Positions 23,480 through 35,725 are shown, counted from the stretch's first letter. The stretch: DNA of 64,000 nucleotides from Thermothielavioides terrestris NRRL 8126 (GCF_000226115.1 NC_016457.1:4526001-4590000); one strand, 5' to 3'. Notes: generated by a model from the letters alone, not told the origin. A program made the numbers and translations.

Positions 23480-26400
23480 CCTTATAATCAACATTAGTGC
23501 GAATCTAGGTGAACTAGGTACTAAGGTTTACTTCGATATAGGTAGTAATACCAACCTTGTCGATAAAGAGTTTATCTCCAAGTGGGCTAAACACCTATAT
23601 TAGATTGACGTGAAGCCGTACTTCGTCAAGGGCGTTGGAGCCTATATCGAAGTTAAGAAGTAGGTCGAGTTCGACTTCTATATCCAAGGAATTGTCTATA
23701 GTACTAATATAAAAGGTTATTTCACTATAATAGCCAACGTTATCGAAAGTTTAGAAGTAAAACTGCTAATTAGAACTAACTTTATACTTTGCAATAGAGT
23801 AAAGATTGACCTTAATACGTTAACCTATTACTTCTAGTCAGTCTATAATATAAAGGTAAGAGTGTATATAGAGCGAAGGAGGACGATATAAAAGGTAAAA
23901 GATATAAACACTATAATAGTTGTACCTATAATGGAATATCTAATCGAGACTATGTTTAAGCCTATAGACGCCGATAACTATAATATAGACAACTAGAAAT
24001 ATAAGCTCTACTTCGCTTTATACGTCGAAGGCGTACTAGACGCTATTGTAGACACGAAGAGTATATACTAGGCCGTTATATAGAACAATACCGCTCGTCT
24101 AATCACTATTGTTAAAGGACAGTGTATTGGACACCTCCTTTAATATAGCCTAGAGGAGGATATCTAGGCAATGGTATAGAACTTTACGCAATAGACTTAG
24201 GACAACGTTATAGAAGACAAATATATATAGATAACGACGATTAAGTAATAGAAGCCAAGTGGTAAGGAACTAGTGATAGAGATGCTAATAGAGGATAAGT
24301 ATAAGCTACCTACTAAGTAGGAATTCTATATACTATCCTATAGTATCGAGAAGCTAGACAATATTCTATATATTAAGTTAGTAGTAGGGGTAAGCATCTA
24401 TAGTAGAGATAAACGGTATATAGAAGAAATGAAGGCACTGCTAGACAAGTATAATGTCTTCTATAACTATGGCATTGTCCCTATACTAAAGGAGTAGAAG
24501 ATGAGAATCCCGCTTATCGACGGATAGTAGAACTAGCTTAAACCTATTTAGATCTACCTACTAAGCACTAAGGACTAAGCGATTGTCGACAAAGAATATA
24601 ACAAACTGTATATATAAGGGAAGATAGATTTTATAGACTAGCCAACTCCTATTGCTTACCTAGTTTTTATAGTCTACTATATAGTTGCTAGAAAGACGAA
24701 AGGCAAAGCCGTTGTAGACCTCTAGCCCCTAAATACATTAGTAGTACTAGATATATACCTATTGCTTGACTAAGACGACATTATAAATATAATAATAGAC
24801 AATATAGTCTTTATAGTATTCGACGCTTCTAGATTTTTCTTCTAGCTTCTAGTTATAGAAGAACATTGTGACTATATAGTAGTTATTAGTCCTAGAGGTT
24901 TAGAACGCTTAAACGTTATATTAATAGGGTTTAAAAACTTATTAGCGTTTGTATAGCGCTTTATAGACCGCCTATTCTATGAATATAAGTACTTTGTATA
25001 TACCTATATTAATAATATTATTATCGTTAGCAAAGATATAGAGGAGTACCTTAAGTATATTAAGACGGTTCTCGACATCTTAGATAAGATATACGTTTAT
25101 ATTTCTATAGAGAAGTCCTTTGTAGCCTATCTGTCAATGAGACTCCTTAGTTATATAGTCAATAGCGAAGGAGTAGCTAAGATAGATGATAGAATCGCTA
25201 TATTCAAGAAGCTTAAGTTCCCTAACACCCTAGAAGCCTTAGAGCAGTACCTAGGTATAGCTAGATAGCTATATAAAGGCATCCTATAGTATATAGCAAA
25301 GGTATAGCCCTTGTAGAACTATAAAACTAAGCTCCTTACCTAAGGGAGAGTAAGTAGGGACTTTCCTATCGCTAAGTCGAAGAACGCTAGGAAGGCATTC
25401 ACCTTAAACATTAAATTTGAGCCTACGCTAGTGGAACTAGAGTCCTTTAGGCTATTGTAGAAATACCTATATAAGCAGTACTTCCTATACTATCATTGTC
25501 CTAATAAGCTACTGTTTATTAAGCTTAATGTAAGTAGCAAGGGATATAGAGCAATTGTCTTTTAACTTTATAGCGAATAGGACGATATTAGTATCTTTAG
25601 CTAAGATATTTTAAGCAATAAGATCTAGCCTATTATATTCCTATCCTAACTGACCTCTAACGTAGAAAGGAAGTATAGGAGTATAGAAGTAGAAGTCGCT
25701 ACTATTATATAGGTAGTTAGGAAGCTCTAGAAAATAGTATAGTTAAACCAATATCTAGTAAATATCCTAATAGACTATATAGCAACTAGAGGTATTATAA
25801 AATATATGTCTCTTACTACTATAGACCTTATGAAAGCTAACCTAAAGCTCGCTAACGCTATAAACTAGCTATCCTAGTTTGACCTTAATATCTTCTATAT
25901 ACTAGGAAAACTCAACGTTGTACTAGACGCCTTGTTACGTTTACCAACTTTTAAGGAGGACGCTCCTAACGAAACCTAAGACGCTACTAATGAACTGGAG
26001 GACATTTAGTCTACTACTTAGATCGACACTAAGGAATACTACGCTATAGACACTAGCACCTTTGAGCTAGTTATCAGTAATAAGTTTAGAGCTAAGTTGG
26101 CTACCACTTACTTTAACGACTATAGGTACAACAAGATTATTAGGAACCTCTATAATATAGAAGAATAAGCTAAGAAAATCACTAAATAGAAAGAATATAA
26201 GGAGTAAGAAGGGGAGCTACGAAAAAGATAGTACTGAAAGCTATAGATTGGGCTATATAAGCTAAAAGACAGACTCCTCTACTATATTAACTACGAAGGA
26301 GTAAGGAAGCTCTATATCTCTAGTAGCTATATTAAGGACATTCTTATTGTTATATATAACAACATTTACCACTTTAGTATAGACAATATAATAGTGAGCC

Positions 26401-27760
26401 TATTAGCATTCGCCTTTAGCTAAAAACGTTGGATAATATATAAGTATATCTAGTACTGCCCTATATATAGAGAAAACTAGACTTTGAGAGAACTAAAGCC
26501 TAGAGACCTTTAGCCAATTTGGACATTGCTATAGCCTTTCTACACTATTACTATAGATTTTATCATTAGTTTACTAGCTATACCCTCTAAAGGGACTCTA
26601 TAGTCGATAAAGAAGTATCTAATCCTCAACGCTATATATACTATTATCTACAAGTTTAATAAGAAAAAGCTTCTTATAGCTAGAAACAATAAAATATTAA
26701 TAGAGGAATAGATAGTTATAATCCTTAGAGCATTGACGTATATAGATTAGGAACTCCTAGTGCAAATTATTAGTGATAAAGACCCTAAGTTCACCTTAGA
26801 CCTATAGAAGGAAATCTTTTGTATCTTAGACGTTAGCCTCCTTTTCTTAATAGCGTATCACCCTTAGATAGACAGTTAGTTAAAAAGGACGAACTAGACA
26901 ATAGAAATCGCTATTTATATAGAAGCTATAGAGAGACTAGGAACGCTATAGCCTTTGCTTCTCCCTACACTATAGTATAACCTTAATAATATACTTGTAG
27001 TTACTGTTGGAAGATCGTTAAACGAGTTAGTATATAGCTTTAAGCTACGCTCTATTCTAGATATCCTTTACTATAAAAAGGGCATCGTCGCCTTTGTAGA
27101 AGCTATTAGTGTTCTCTAGAAACAGTATTAGGAGGAAGTAGTAGAATAGATCGACTATATAGGCGTTATTACAAAGATATACTACAATAATAAGTATACG
27201 TCTACTAAGTTCGAAGTAGGAGACACCGTTTATTTACAACTATACAACGGATACTATCTCCTAAGCAAACTTAAACGAAAGTAGTTACTATAATAGGTAG
27301 GACCGTTTAAGATTGTCTATAAAATTGATAGGAATGCTTATAAACTTGACTTTCTAGCTAGTTAAAAAGTTTACTCTATAGTTTTAGTTTCCTAGTTATA
27401 GAAACTAGATTAGAGGAAGGACCTATTTAGCTATAACGTAGAACCTCCTAGCCCTATGATCGTTGATAGAGATAAGCATTAGGAAGTTGATAGGATTATA
27501 CAACGGTATATTGTCTAGAGGAATAGGAGACCTAAGGTCGAGTATCTAGTACAATAGAAAGGTTTTACCGCTAAGGACAACCTATAGATCCTATATATCT
27601 AGCTTATTAACGGCATTAGAGAGCTTGTTAAAGAATATAAAAGGGCGTACCCTATCGACTAGGAGAAAGAACATTGTAACAAGGGCATTGCTATCAAGGA
27701 GTAGAAAGCAGTGATAAAGATCCTTCGACCCTAGAACTAAATTGTCGTTAAGCTACTATA
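23480..27760 (+). pseudogene. Gypsy1 pol relic: protease, RT, RNase H, integrase, chromodomain
   Basis: Domains in order. Protease at about 23525, YFDIGSNTNLVDKEF (D-x-G). Reverse transcriptase at 24480-25250, with SPRGLERLN and the catalytic block YTYINNIIIVSKD near 25000, a YIDD-type motif with both Asp turned to Asn. RNase H at about 25380-25950. Integrase at about 26330-27130, with an HHCC-like start, TIDFIISL, IISDKDPKFT and SLLFLIAYHP for the D-D-E core. A chromodomain at about 27460-27640 has EVDRIIQRYIV and then PKVEYLV with K-G-F. A chromodomain after integrase marks the chromovirus branch; it is thought to steer insertion to histone-marked chromatin. The frame carries many TAG and TAA codons. 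Confidence 0.8.
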
Positions 27761-28429
27761 GAGAAAGGGTAGTAACTAGTGATAACTATACTGTTATTAA
27801 CGTTCTCTTTTCTTATTTCCTCTTTCCCTTTCTTTCTTTATTTGTTTATACCTTCTTTGATAAAATATATTCGCTTTAGTATATCTATTACCGTTATACT
27901 ACTACTAGATATATAAGCATTGTTCTCTATCTTATAGATTTCCTTTTCTCTTTTTCCCTTTTCTTGCCTTGTACTTAGACAACACTATCGCTTCTAGTCA
28001 CGAAACTATAGTCATTCAGTTTATTAAGCACTCTACTTAGCCTAGTTTTCCTATATATAGATTTGTTGCTAGCCTTGACTTGCAATAGTTAGGAAGAGCT
28101 ATCCTATTACTACGAAGGTATAGGGCTCTGTACCTTGAAGGTAAAAATTTCTATTTACTAGCCGCTATTAGATAATAGCACTGTTCGTCGGCTATAGTCG
28201 CTATACAATTGTTTTTATTTACTTTCTAAACGGTTTAACGTAAGCCATTGCGATTTTCTTTTCCTTTATATATTATACCCTTTATACCTATCTCCTATAG
28301 TACTTCTATATTGTAATCTGTTATATCTATTATACGATCAATCTTCAAGTGTCTTCTATACTAAACTATATATATTTGTATAAATAGCTGTCTATTGGTA
28401 TATACTTATACTATAGTTGTAACCTAAGA

Positions 28430-30650
28430 CAATTCGCTATATACTCTTATAAGACCTACTACAATAGCGAGACCAACTAAATAGTCAATTCGTCTAACTC
28501 GTTTACATCATTAAGTAGCGAAACGCTCGAAGCCGACTATATCGATATTATAGAAGGAGATATATAACCAGCTTTTATTATATATAAGATACCTCTCTAT
28601 AGAAGAAGAGCGACTACTAGAAACTATACTACTAATACTAAGAAGAAAGAAAGCGCTTACCTCGCTATAAAATAAGTAGGAGGTACAAAGAAGGTCGCTA
28701 TTATACCTAACATTTCCCTATATACTATAGACGAGTATATAGCCTAGCAAGCTACAACCAAGTACGTCGCTACTAGAACTATCTATAACAACGAAATAAT
28801 AGCTACTAAGAAAGCTGATATAGCTAGAGCGATCTAGAACAGTTTAGAAACTATATATAAGGAGATATTATAGAAAGTCTCAAATCCTATTATAATCACT
28901 AATAGCAAGTACAAAGCCGCTAAGGACAATGAAGGAGAACTCAATAGCGATATAGCGTAGGACCGCCTAGATACCCTCCTAACTTATAAATATATAGAGG
29001 GAGAGCAGCCTCTATAGTATACGCCTAGAATCTAATACCTTAAAGCCAATAGCGCTATAGCTACCTATATATAGTGTGAAGGGCCTCGACAGGCTATATA
29101 TATAGTATCCGACAACGAAGTTATTATAAATAATGACGATCAAGACGCCTTAAACGACGATAGTACCGAATATATAAGCGACGAGGAAGACGTAGCCACT
29201 GAGCTATATCGTATCCTAGAGCTATAGGAAACTTATATATCCTACGGATACTCTTGTCGCTCTATGAAAGCTGTAAATAAGTATATCGCTACTATAAGCG
29301 AAGCTCTTGCTTATATATATATAGATTTTAGCTATAATAAAGAGTATATAGTAAAACTTATAATATAGTTTACTAGATTCTATTACGTAGTCCCAAAGAA
29401 AGATTTTAGTAGTAAGCCTACTAGCTTCGCTTATAACCTATATATCTATAGAATCAAAGGGACGATTAAGAAAGCCCTTAAGGAGTTCTAGGAGATCGGT
29501 ATAGTAATAGCAAGCTAGATACTAACTACAATCGAAATTCTCGCTTTACGATATATGTTGCCTAAGGGAGAAGGCAACCTATCTATTAATACGATGTTGG
29601 TAGAACTTAGTCTTATATACTATAATAACGCTAAGGCTATAGACGTAGTAAGCGGTACTAGTTATATAGTTACTATAAACAATACTACTATTAAGTCCCT
29701 CTAAGTAGATATAAAGAGCGTCTAAGCGTTTACTAAAGACCTATTGCAATTTATATAAAATTACTAAGCTTATATTAAGAAGGTTAAGAAGACCGCTATA
29801 GAATTTACAAAGCGTATCGGTATTATAGACACGAATAGGAGAGCTGGTCGTATAGAGCTAGATAGCCTTACTTTCTAAGACGACCTAGATAAAATATACT
29901 ATTACTAGATCGAGAAGGTTAGTAATATATAGCTAGCCTATAATAAAACTATAATAGAACTCCGTTATAAGGATAATATACTTAGAAAGGAGATTAATAC
30001 TACTATCCAAGTTATTATAAATATATACAATGTTGTCTATATAGGACTAATGTAGTGTATATAGGACGCTAAGCGCTGTCTATTAGCTATCGAATCCTAT
30101 ACTATTGCAACTAATATAACTACCACTAAAATGGGAATTGCGAAATAAGCTACTATAACTATCTAAACCATTGGATACTAAGAAGTAGTACCTAAGGTTA
30201 GCTACACTATAACTATAACGACGACACACTCTACTAAGGCTATACAACCGCCTATATAGAAGACACCTATTAAGGTATTTGTTGCTAAAGCTACGTCGCC
30301 AATCGTATCGACGACGCTAGCTAAAACGTTGTAAAGCTAATGTAATAAGAGTATTTGTTCGACGTTGGGAGCTAAAACTACTAAAGCTACTACTACTAAG
30401 CGCTAGCGCAAGGTGACTATAGACGACAAAATGTAGGAGACGCCAACGCGTCTACCAAAGAGAACTAAGAAAGCGCCTATATCTACTAAGTATAAACTAA
30501 TATCGAAGGTATCTAAGATGGACAAGGATAACCTTTATATAAACGATAGTATAGTCGACTTCGACAAATAGAATAAATAAACGGACGTATCGTAATAGAG
30601 AACTTCGCTATAGACTAAGATAATGGAAGTAGGAATCTTATATAGGGTAT
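28430..30650 (+). pseudogene. Extra sense frame after pol in Gypsy1
   Basis: Between the chromodomain and the 3' LTR lie about 3 kb, of which 28430-30650 reads as one long sense frame. It is interrupted only by TAG and TAA codons of the RIP type in the parts I followed. It gives a protein of about 700 residues. There is an acidic stretch (DNDDQDALNDDSTEYISDEED near 29120-29190, reading from IINNDDQDAL), a possible coiled-coil region near 29760-30010 and a Thr/Lys-rich basic tail near 30180-30540. It is preceded by a pyrimidine-rich leader (27790-27850). I do not recognise the protein. A scrap of the same frame lies at 42620-42681, so it belongs to the family. The start codon is not determined. 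Confidence 0.5.
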
Positions 30651-30753
30651 AATGTAGATTAGTTTTCTTTCCTTTCTATACGCTCCCTTATCCTATATTG
30701 AGTTCTATAATAATGGCGAGGACGCTATCTTTTTCTTCTTATCTCTAAGCACT

Positions 30754-31001
30754 TGTTATACGTAATTGTGGCAAGGGTACCTATAACTGTACTACAGTTA
30801 GGGGTAACGAGCGTTCCCTTTAAAAAGGGAACCTTGTTTATAACTCTTTTGTAGAGACTAGACTGCATTAATATACTTTTGTGACATATACTAGTGTTTA
30901 GGAGTACCGCCTTATTAGTTGACGAGACTAAGAGGCATTGATCTTTCTTACCCTCTCACGTTTACCGCTGGATGGTCACCAAGGGCTATCCGCGTGTAAC
31001 A
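30754..31001 (+). repeat. Gypsy1 3' LTR
   Basis: 248 bp from TGTTATACG to CGTGTAACA. It is preceded by a CTATCTTTTTCTTCTT stretch that is also found before the Gypsy1-family LTR at 37495. Confidence 0.9.
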
Positions 31002-32290
31002 GTTCAGCAGTTGGAAAAAGCCTAGGATACGTGCCTATAGTAGGCTAAAACCTGGGGTATAGCCTTCGTAGCTGAAAAAAGCGAACTAATGCACTTTAAT
31101 AAAGGCTAGCGGCAATGGGCTATCCTAGTGCACTTAGCTCTGCCACAGGGGGGGGGAACTAGGCTTATATAGCCTACCTAGTCGGCTAGGTTCTTAGGAG
31201 CTTAGCTAGACTAGAGGCTATAGTAGAGGGCCTATAGGATAGCTATAGAGGGTAAGCTACAGACCTAGGAGTATACTCTAACTAGGATAACTATAAAGAC
31301 TTAGGGCCCTAGCCTAGCCTAGGCTAGGGAAATTTATACCAAGTGTATATACAATGCTATAGCCTACGGTACCTCTACTACCTATACTCCTACCCCCCCC
31401 TAGAGCTAGCCCTAGGGCATTGCCAAAGGCCTAGCTAAGGCCTAGAACTATAGCCTTCGGGTAGTCACTAGGGCCTACTAGGCTACGCCTACCTATACCC
31501 TCGAGACCGAGGCCTAGGTCCCCCCTCTAGACCTATACCTTAATAAAAGGCTAGTAGACTTCGAAAGGCGGATTCGATAGCCAGTCGTCCTAGGGGGCCA
31601 AAGGCCTATCGATATAATAAATAGGGCTTGCCTCAAGCTCTATAAGAGGTTCAGAAAGCCTAGAGGCTAGAGGGGACCCTAGAGGGTATAAGAGCCATAG
31701 GAGCCTACAACTATAGAAAAGTAGGCGCTAGCGGCACTGTAGTGGGCTAGCTATAGGCCTACTAGGTAGGCGCTTAGAGAGGCTTAGGAGGAGCGGTAGA
31801 AGTAAAAGGTTTAGGTACAGGGTAGGAAGCCTAGGAGGCTAGCTAACTAGGACCCCCCTAACTTCCTCTTTACCAACAGGGCCTTAGCCTAGCATTAAGG
31901 CCTAACTAAGGCCTAGAGCTCTCTACTAACCTAGGCCAGGGTAGGGGCTATAGGCCTTCGGGGCTTCCTTTTTAAGGCCCGGGTCCTAGACGTTAATACT
32001 CCCCTCTACGCTTATAGTAAAGGTGTAGAAACGGTAGAGCACTTGGTGGTCTAGTACAAGCACCCCCCGAGGCCTAGACCCTAGGCGCCCTAGGCTATAT
32101 GGACCCGCCTAGACCTCTACTACGTACTGCGTAGTGGAGGGGCCTAGGCTCGCAGGCTTGTAAGGGGGGTAGTTAACTAGCTTCTACAGTCAGGCCGGCT
32201 TCTAGAGTATAGGCTAGCCATAAGGCTAGACCTTGCCTAAGAGCCTAGCCTAGGCTAGCCCTAGGCTACTGGGCCTGCTTGGCCCGGCCA
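31002..32290 (+). pseudogene. LINE C ORF2 relic, C-terminal part
   Basis: Resumes the LINE C frame immediately after the Gypsy1 3' LTR, following the target duplication GTTCA. It reads the RT thumb region, the FLFTNRALA block near 31870 and the C-terminal finger near 32040, followed by the family 3' untranslated region to 32476. Many TAG and TAA codons occur. Confidence 0.65.
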
Positions 32291-32476
32291 CTCTTTTTCC
32301 CTTTTCTTTGTAGCATTGGGACTTAGACTCGCTCGTTTGTTTTGTTTTCCTTGATTCTAAAGGTCGGATATAGGTTTTTCATCTAGCCCTCGGGGCACAG
32401 TTTTCTTGTATATAAGCGGCAGAAGGACTGGCGAGCCCTAGCCAAGGGCATATCGGGGTAGGAAATAATAATAATA

Positions 32477-32949
32477 ATCGCAATTCGCTATAAGTATAAT
32501 CACTTAATAGAAGACATCGAGGTAGTTAAACGCCTATATACTATTGTAGAGCATATTGCCTACCTCTTTACTACTAGATATAGCAACAACGCTATAAAAC
32601 ACTAGCTATATAGCTACGGTAAAACCCCTAAGGCTAGGGCACGTCTTTATTACGTAGGCGGCTAGTATATTACGACCTAGGAGATTCGCAACCTTCGTAG
32701 ATCTCTTAAGCTTTATAAACGTATTGATCGTAAGGTATAGTTCTACAAAGTCCTTAGAGAGCTAGAATTTGTAGAAGCCGTTGCCTAGCTACTGTCCTAC
32801 AATGACTAATATAAGTATAAGGCGCTAACAATCCTCGGCGAGAACTCCTTTGCGTTGGTCTTTATATATAGAAACCTATTAGATACGCTAAAGAAGTATA
32901 GCTAACAAACGATGATAGATACTACTTATAAGACTGTATATAGAGGTTA
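32477..32949 (+). pseudogene. MULE transposase relic (copy 2), middle part
   Basis: Continues the frame interrupted at 16547. It matches the minus strand of about 1700-2170 in copy 1 over its whole length and ends within the first acidic block of the transposase core, at a stretch reading MIDTTYKTVYRG near 32910-32947. There the 3' tail of LINE D begins, so the catalytic core beyond the first block is missing. A 70-codon open frame at 32912-33124 starts here but is a chimera of MULE and LINE D antisense sequence. Confidence 0.6.
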
Positions 32950-33684
32950 TTATTATTTCCTACCCCGATATGCCCTTGGTCAGGGCTCGCCGGTCCTTCT
33001 ACCGCTTATATATAGGAAAACCATGCCCGAGAGCCAGATGAAAAACCTATATCCGACCTTTAGAATCAAGGAAAAACGAACGAGTCTAAGTCCCAACACT
33101 ATAAAGAAAGCGGAAAAAGAGTAGCTAAGCCAAGTAGGCCTAGTAGCCTAGGTTTAGCCTTATGGCTAGCCTATACTCTGGAAGCCGGCCTAACTATAGA
33201 AGCTAGTTAACCACCCCCCTTACAAGCCTACGAGCCCGGGCTCCTCCACTACGTAGTACGTAGTAGAGGTCTAGGCGAGTCCATATAGCCCAGGGTGCCC
33301 AGGGTCTAGGCCTCGGGGGGTGCCTACACTAGACTACTAAGTGCTCCACACTTTCTACGCCTTTACCGCAAGTATAGAGGGGGGTATTAACGTCCAGGAC
33401 CCGGGCCCTAAAAAGGAAGCCCCAAAGGCCTATAGCCCCCGCCCTAGCCTAGGTTAGCAGAGAGCTCTAGGCCTTGGTTAGGCCTTGATGCCTAGCTAAG
33501 GCCTTGTTAGTAAAGAGGTAATCGAGGGGGTCCTAGTCGGCTAGCCTCTTAGGCTTTCTACCCTACACCTAAACCCTTTGCTTCCACCGCTACTCCTAAG
33601 CCTCTCTAAGCGCTTACCCAGTAGGCCTATAGTTAGCCCACTATAGTGCCGCCAGTGCTTGCCTCTCTACTGCTGTAGGCTCTT
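32949..33684 (-). mobile_element. LINE D, 5'-truncated LINE A-family copy
   Basis: On the minus strand, starting with the family tail (ATTATTATTTCCTACC on the plus strand) and running through the 3' untranslated region and the end of ORF2. Homology to LINE H stops at about 33684, within the RNase H-like region. About 736 bp are present, which fits ordinary 5' truncation during target-primed insertion. No clear target duplication was found, so the far junction may have been rearranged later. Confidence 0.7.
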
Positions 33685-34464
33685 ATTGTTAATATATAAC
33701 AATATAAATAACTAATACTAAGCATTTCCCTATAATAAAACCCCTTTTTCTAAAGGTTCTTTAACAATATAACTACTGCAGTACTATAACTTATACTTTG
33801 GCAGTCGTAGATAGCTAACAACAACTGTTGATAACTGATAACAACTGTCAAAGGCTTTCGACCTTAACGTTTGACAGCGGCTAAGAGCAAATCTAGATAA
33901 ATGGGTCTAAGCTGTCGGAGATCCGAGTTTAAGCCGTTAGATCCGAGTTAAGCCGTTAGATCCAAACGTCGTTAGATCTAAACGTTTATATCCAAATGTT
34001 ATACTCTAGATCTAAATGTCATACTCTTATAACTTAACTAAATACGGCTAATTCAATCCCAATAGGATACTTAGATCTAGCTCTAAGCGTTTATAACTAC
34101 GTCGGAGCATTCGGAGCATTCGGGTAAGCCGAACAAAGCCGAAGATATATACTACAGTTCTTCGTCTATATAGTAATGCAATGCCTCCCGGCTTTGCGAG
34201 ATAGAACCTATAGAGAACAGATCCTTTTGCGAGTTGAACTCGTAGCCTCTGCTTCTTTGATCTATTTTGCATGTGCTATAGTCACCACCTGCGCTACGCT
34301 ATCTCTGTGACGAAGCACACCAGTACTAGGGTCCGAAGACCTTATATCCTTGCGATTAGCCTCCCTGTTCTAAACCATCCTTCAAACTATCCTCCTAAAC
34401 CTTCGAACCTGCCCTCTAGTGCCGGCCCTCTCCTCTAGCACAATAACAATCTGTCTCTCTAACA
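33685..34464. other. Unassigned intergenic stretch with GATC-type short repeats
   Basis: About 780 bp between LINE D and a Gypsy1 fragment. At 33920-34020 short units of the form GTTAGATCYAAACGT and GCCGTTAGATCCGAGTT are repeated with variation. At 34190-34310 there is a tRNA-like minus-strand sequence, listed separately. A 74-codon minus frame at 34048-34272 shows no recognisable feature and is not called a gene. Confidence 0.4.
34195..34312 (-). ncRNA. Possible tRNA-derived SINE head
   Basis: On the minus strand a box A-like sequence (TAGCGCAGGTGG) is followed about 45 nt later by a box B-like sequence (GAGTTCAACTC) in the stem context CTACGAGTTCAACTCGC. The spacing and order fit an internal Pol III promoter, and downstream sequence continues without a gene. 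RIP has altered it, so a true tRNA fold cannot be shown by eye. It could also be a decayed tRNA gene. Confidence 0.35.
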
Positions 34465-35566
34465 TTAGTAGCGTCTACTAAAATTGTAGCTACTAGCGAT
34501 ATAGGTTTTATATCTTCGTTGAGGAATAGTTAGTATATCCTAAGGCTCTAGTTGCTCTTAGAAGGTTAAGCTTAGTAGAGTTGATAGCTAGTTCTTAATT
34601 AGATTATATCTAGTCTTTGCCAATGTTTCTAGCGGTATAGCTAGTCCCGATTGCTAATCGTTGGTCTTTTGAGGTTTTAGGTCTCTTATAGTCCTCGACT
34701 CTTTAGTACTAAGGTCTCTAGCGTCTCTTAGGTTGAGTCCTTAGTCTCTAAGGCGACGTCTTCGATCCTAGGGTCTAGGATAAGGTGTTTACTAACTACT
34801 ATCTAAACTTTACGTTTAATAGATATAAGATAGGCGTATAGAATATAGCTGTCGAGTATCTAAGAAGGAGGATACTCTAAGATATACGGTTCTTAGGTGT
34901 ACTATTGCATATAGTCGTCTCCTTCTAGTACCTCTTCGAGTAATGCTATAGCTTCTAGGTATTTTAAAGTCTCGGGGATTGATAGCGGTTACCCATTAGA
35001 CGTTGTAGGTGACCTCGAAGTCCTTAATGAACTTAAGAGTTTGCTATACGTCTTTATAAACATTGGCGTTTATAAGGCTTGAATCCGTCTAGTCTCTAAC
35101 TCTTTATAAGTACTCGGTGCTAGAATGATAGTGTCTAGGTCGTAAACTAGTTTGTTATAAATCGTATACTCCGAAGCTTGCTCCTTTATAAAGGAGTATT
35201 ATCTGCTTTAGGGCTACTTTATACAACTTACTAGGTATAACTTATAATATCTCCTAAGTCGAACTTAGCTCCCCTTAGTAGGAAGCGAATAGGTTTAAAT
35301 CGTTAGTAGGCACTACTTGTTATACGCCGATAGTCCTAGGTGACTATCTAGCGGTAAACGTATAAAGGTGAGAAAGATCAATGCCTCTTAGCCTCGTTAG
35401 CTGATGAGGCGGTACTCCTGAACACTAGTATATGTTATAAAAGTATATTGATGTAGTCTACTGTTCTACGAAGGGGTTACGGGCGAGGTTTCCTTTTAGA
35501 GGGGAACGCTTGTCACCCTTGACCGTGGTACGGTCATAGGTGCCCTTGCCACAGTTCCGTGTAATA
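34465..35566 (-). mobile_element. Gypsy1-family fragment with 5' LTR, minus strand
   Basis: The LTR occupies 35318-35566 (249 bp, minus strand TATTACACGG to CGTATAACA). To its left, 34465-35317 matches the first 0.85 kb inside Gypsy1 (about 20662-21530), including the primer-site-like sequence at 35295-35317. The rest of the element is missing. The left junction has no target duplication that I can see. No coding function remains. Confidence 0.75.
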
Positions 35567-35660
35567 GTTTTCCTCTCTCTCCTCAGACTTGAAGTCTTCG
35601 TCAATCGAGGATCAATTTAGCTACGAGTCATCTAGCACTTGTTTTGCCTTGCTACGACAG
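35567..35660. repeat. Dispersed unclassified repeat (copy 2, first half)
   Basis: Nearly the same as 3805-3896, from GTTTTCCTCTCTCTCC to CTTGCTACGACA. The Gypsy1-family LTR abuts it on the left. The next 60 bp (35661-35725) are unassigned. Confidence 0.6.
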
Positions 35661-35725
35661 GAGCTATCTCGCACGCCTAGTCCTAGGTGTAGTAGGGTAG
35701 GTTGGTATAGAGGTTTTGCACCACT

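Larger units (their letters stand above)
20414..31001 (+). mobile_element. Gypsy1, chromodomain-type Ty3/Gypsy retrotransposon, RIP-degraded
   Basis: A 10,588-bp element with two 248-bp LTRs. The target duplication is GTTTA (20409-20413) and GTTCA (31002-31006), one RIP-type change apart. The LTR termini are inverted: TGTTAYACG at the start and CGTGTAACA at the end. Just inside the 5' LTR, 20662-20690 resembles a tRNA primer site (AGTAGTGCCTACTAACG, from a TGGTGCCCACTA-type sequence). Internal order: gag, protease, reverse transcriptase, RNase H, integrase, chromodomain, then an extra long frame. The internal region (about 10.1 kb) is long for the group because of that extra frame. Confidence 0.85.
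16548..32476 (+). mobile_element. LINE C, full-length LINE A-family copy split by Gypsy1
   Basis: Inserted into MULE copy 2 with target duplication ATCGCAATTCGCTA (16534-16547, 32477-32490). The 5' start is CTCTTCTCTTCTTTCTGCTT and the 3' tail is an ATAATAATAATA run. The Gypsy1 insertion (20414-31001) lies in the reverse transcriptase, just after the catalytic block. Net length without it is about 5336 bp, matching LINE A. This copy is slightly less degraded than LINE A, which makes it useful for reading motifs. The two open frames at 16483-16714 are short pieces around its 5' end and are not genes. Confidence 0.85.
4121..32949 (+). mobile_element. MULE DNA transposon copy 2, split by two LINE insertions
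   Basis: The element is in three pieces: 4121-4656 (5' terminal region), 15597-16547 (subterminal region and transposase N-terminus) and 32477-32949 (transposase continuing). The first gap is LINE B, with target duplication ACGATACGCTATAT at 4643-4656 and 15597-15610. The second gap is LINE C, with target duplication ATCGCAATTCGCTA at 16534-16547 and 32477-32490. The sequence after the second gap continues the homology to MULE copy 1 without loss. The element stops at about 32949, where the tail of LINE D begins, and the rest was not found to the right. Its outer end matches copy 1. Confidence 0.75.
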
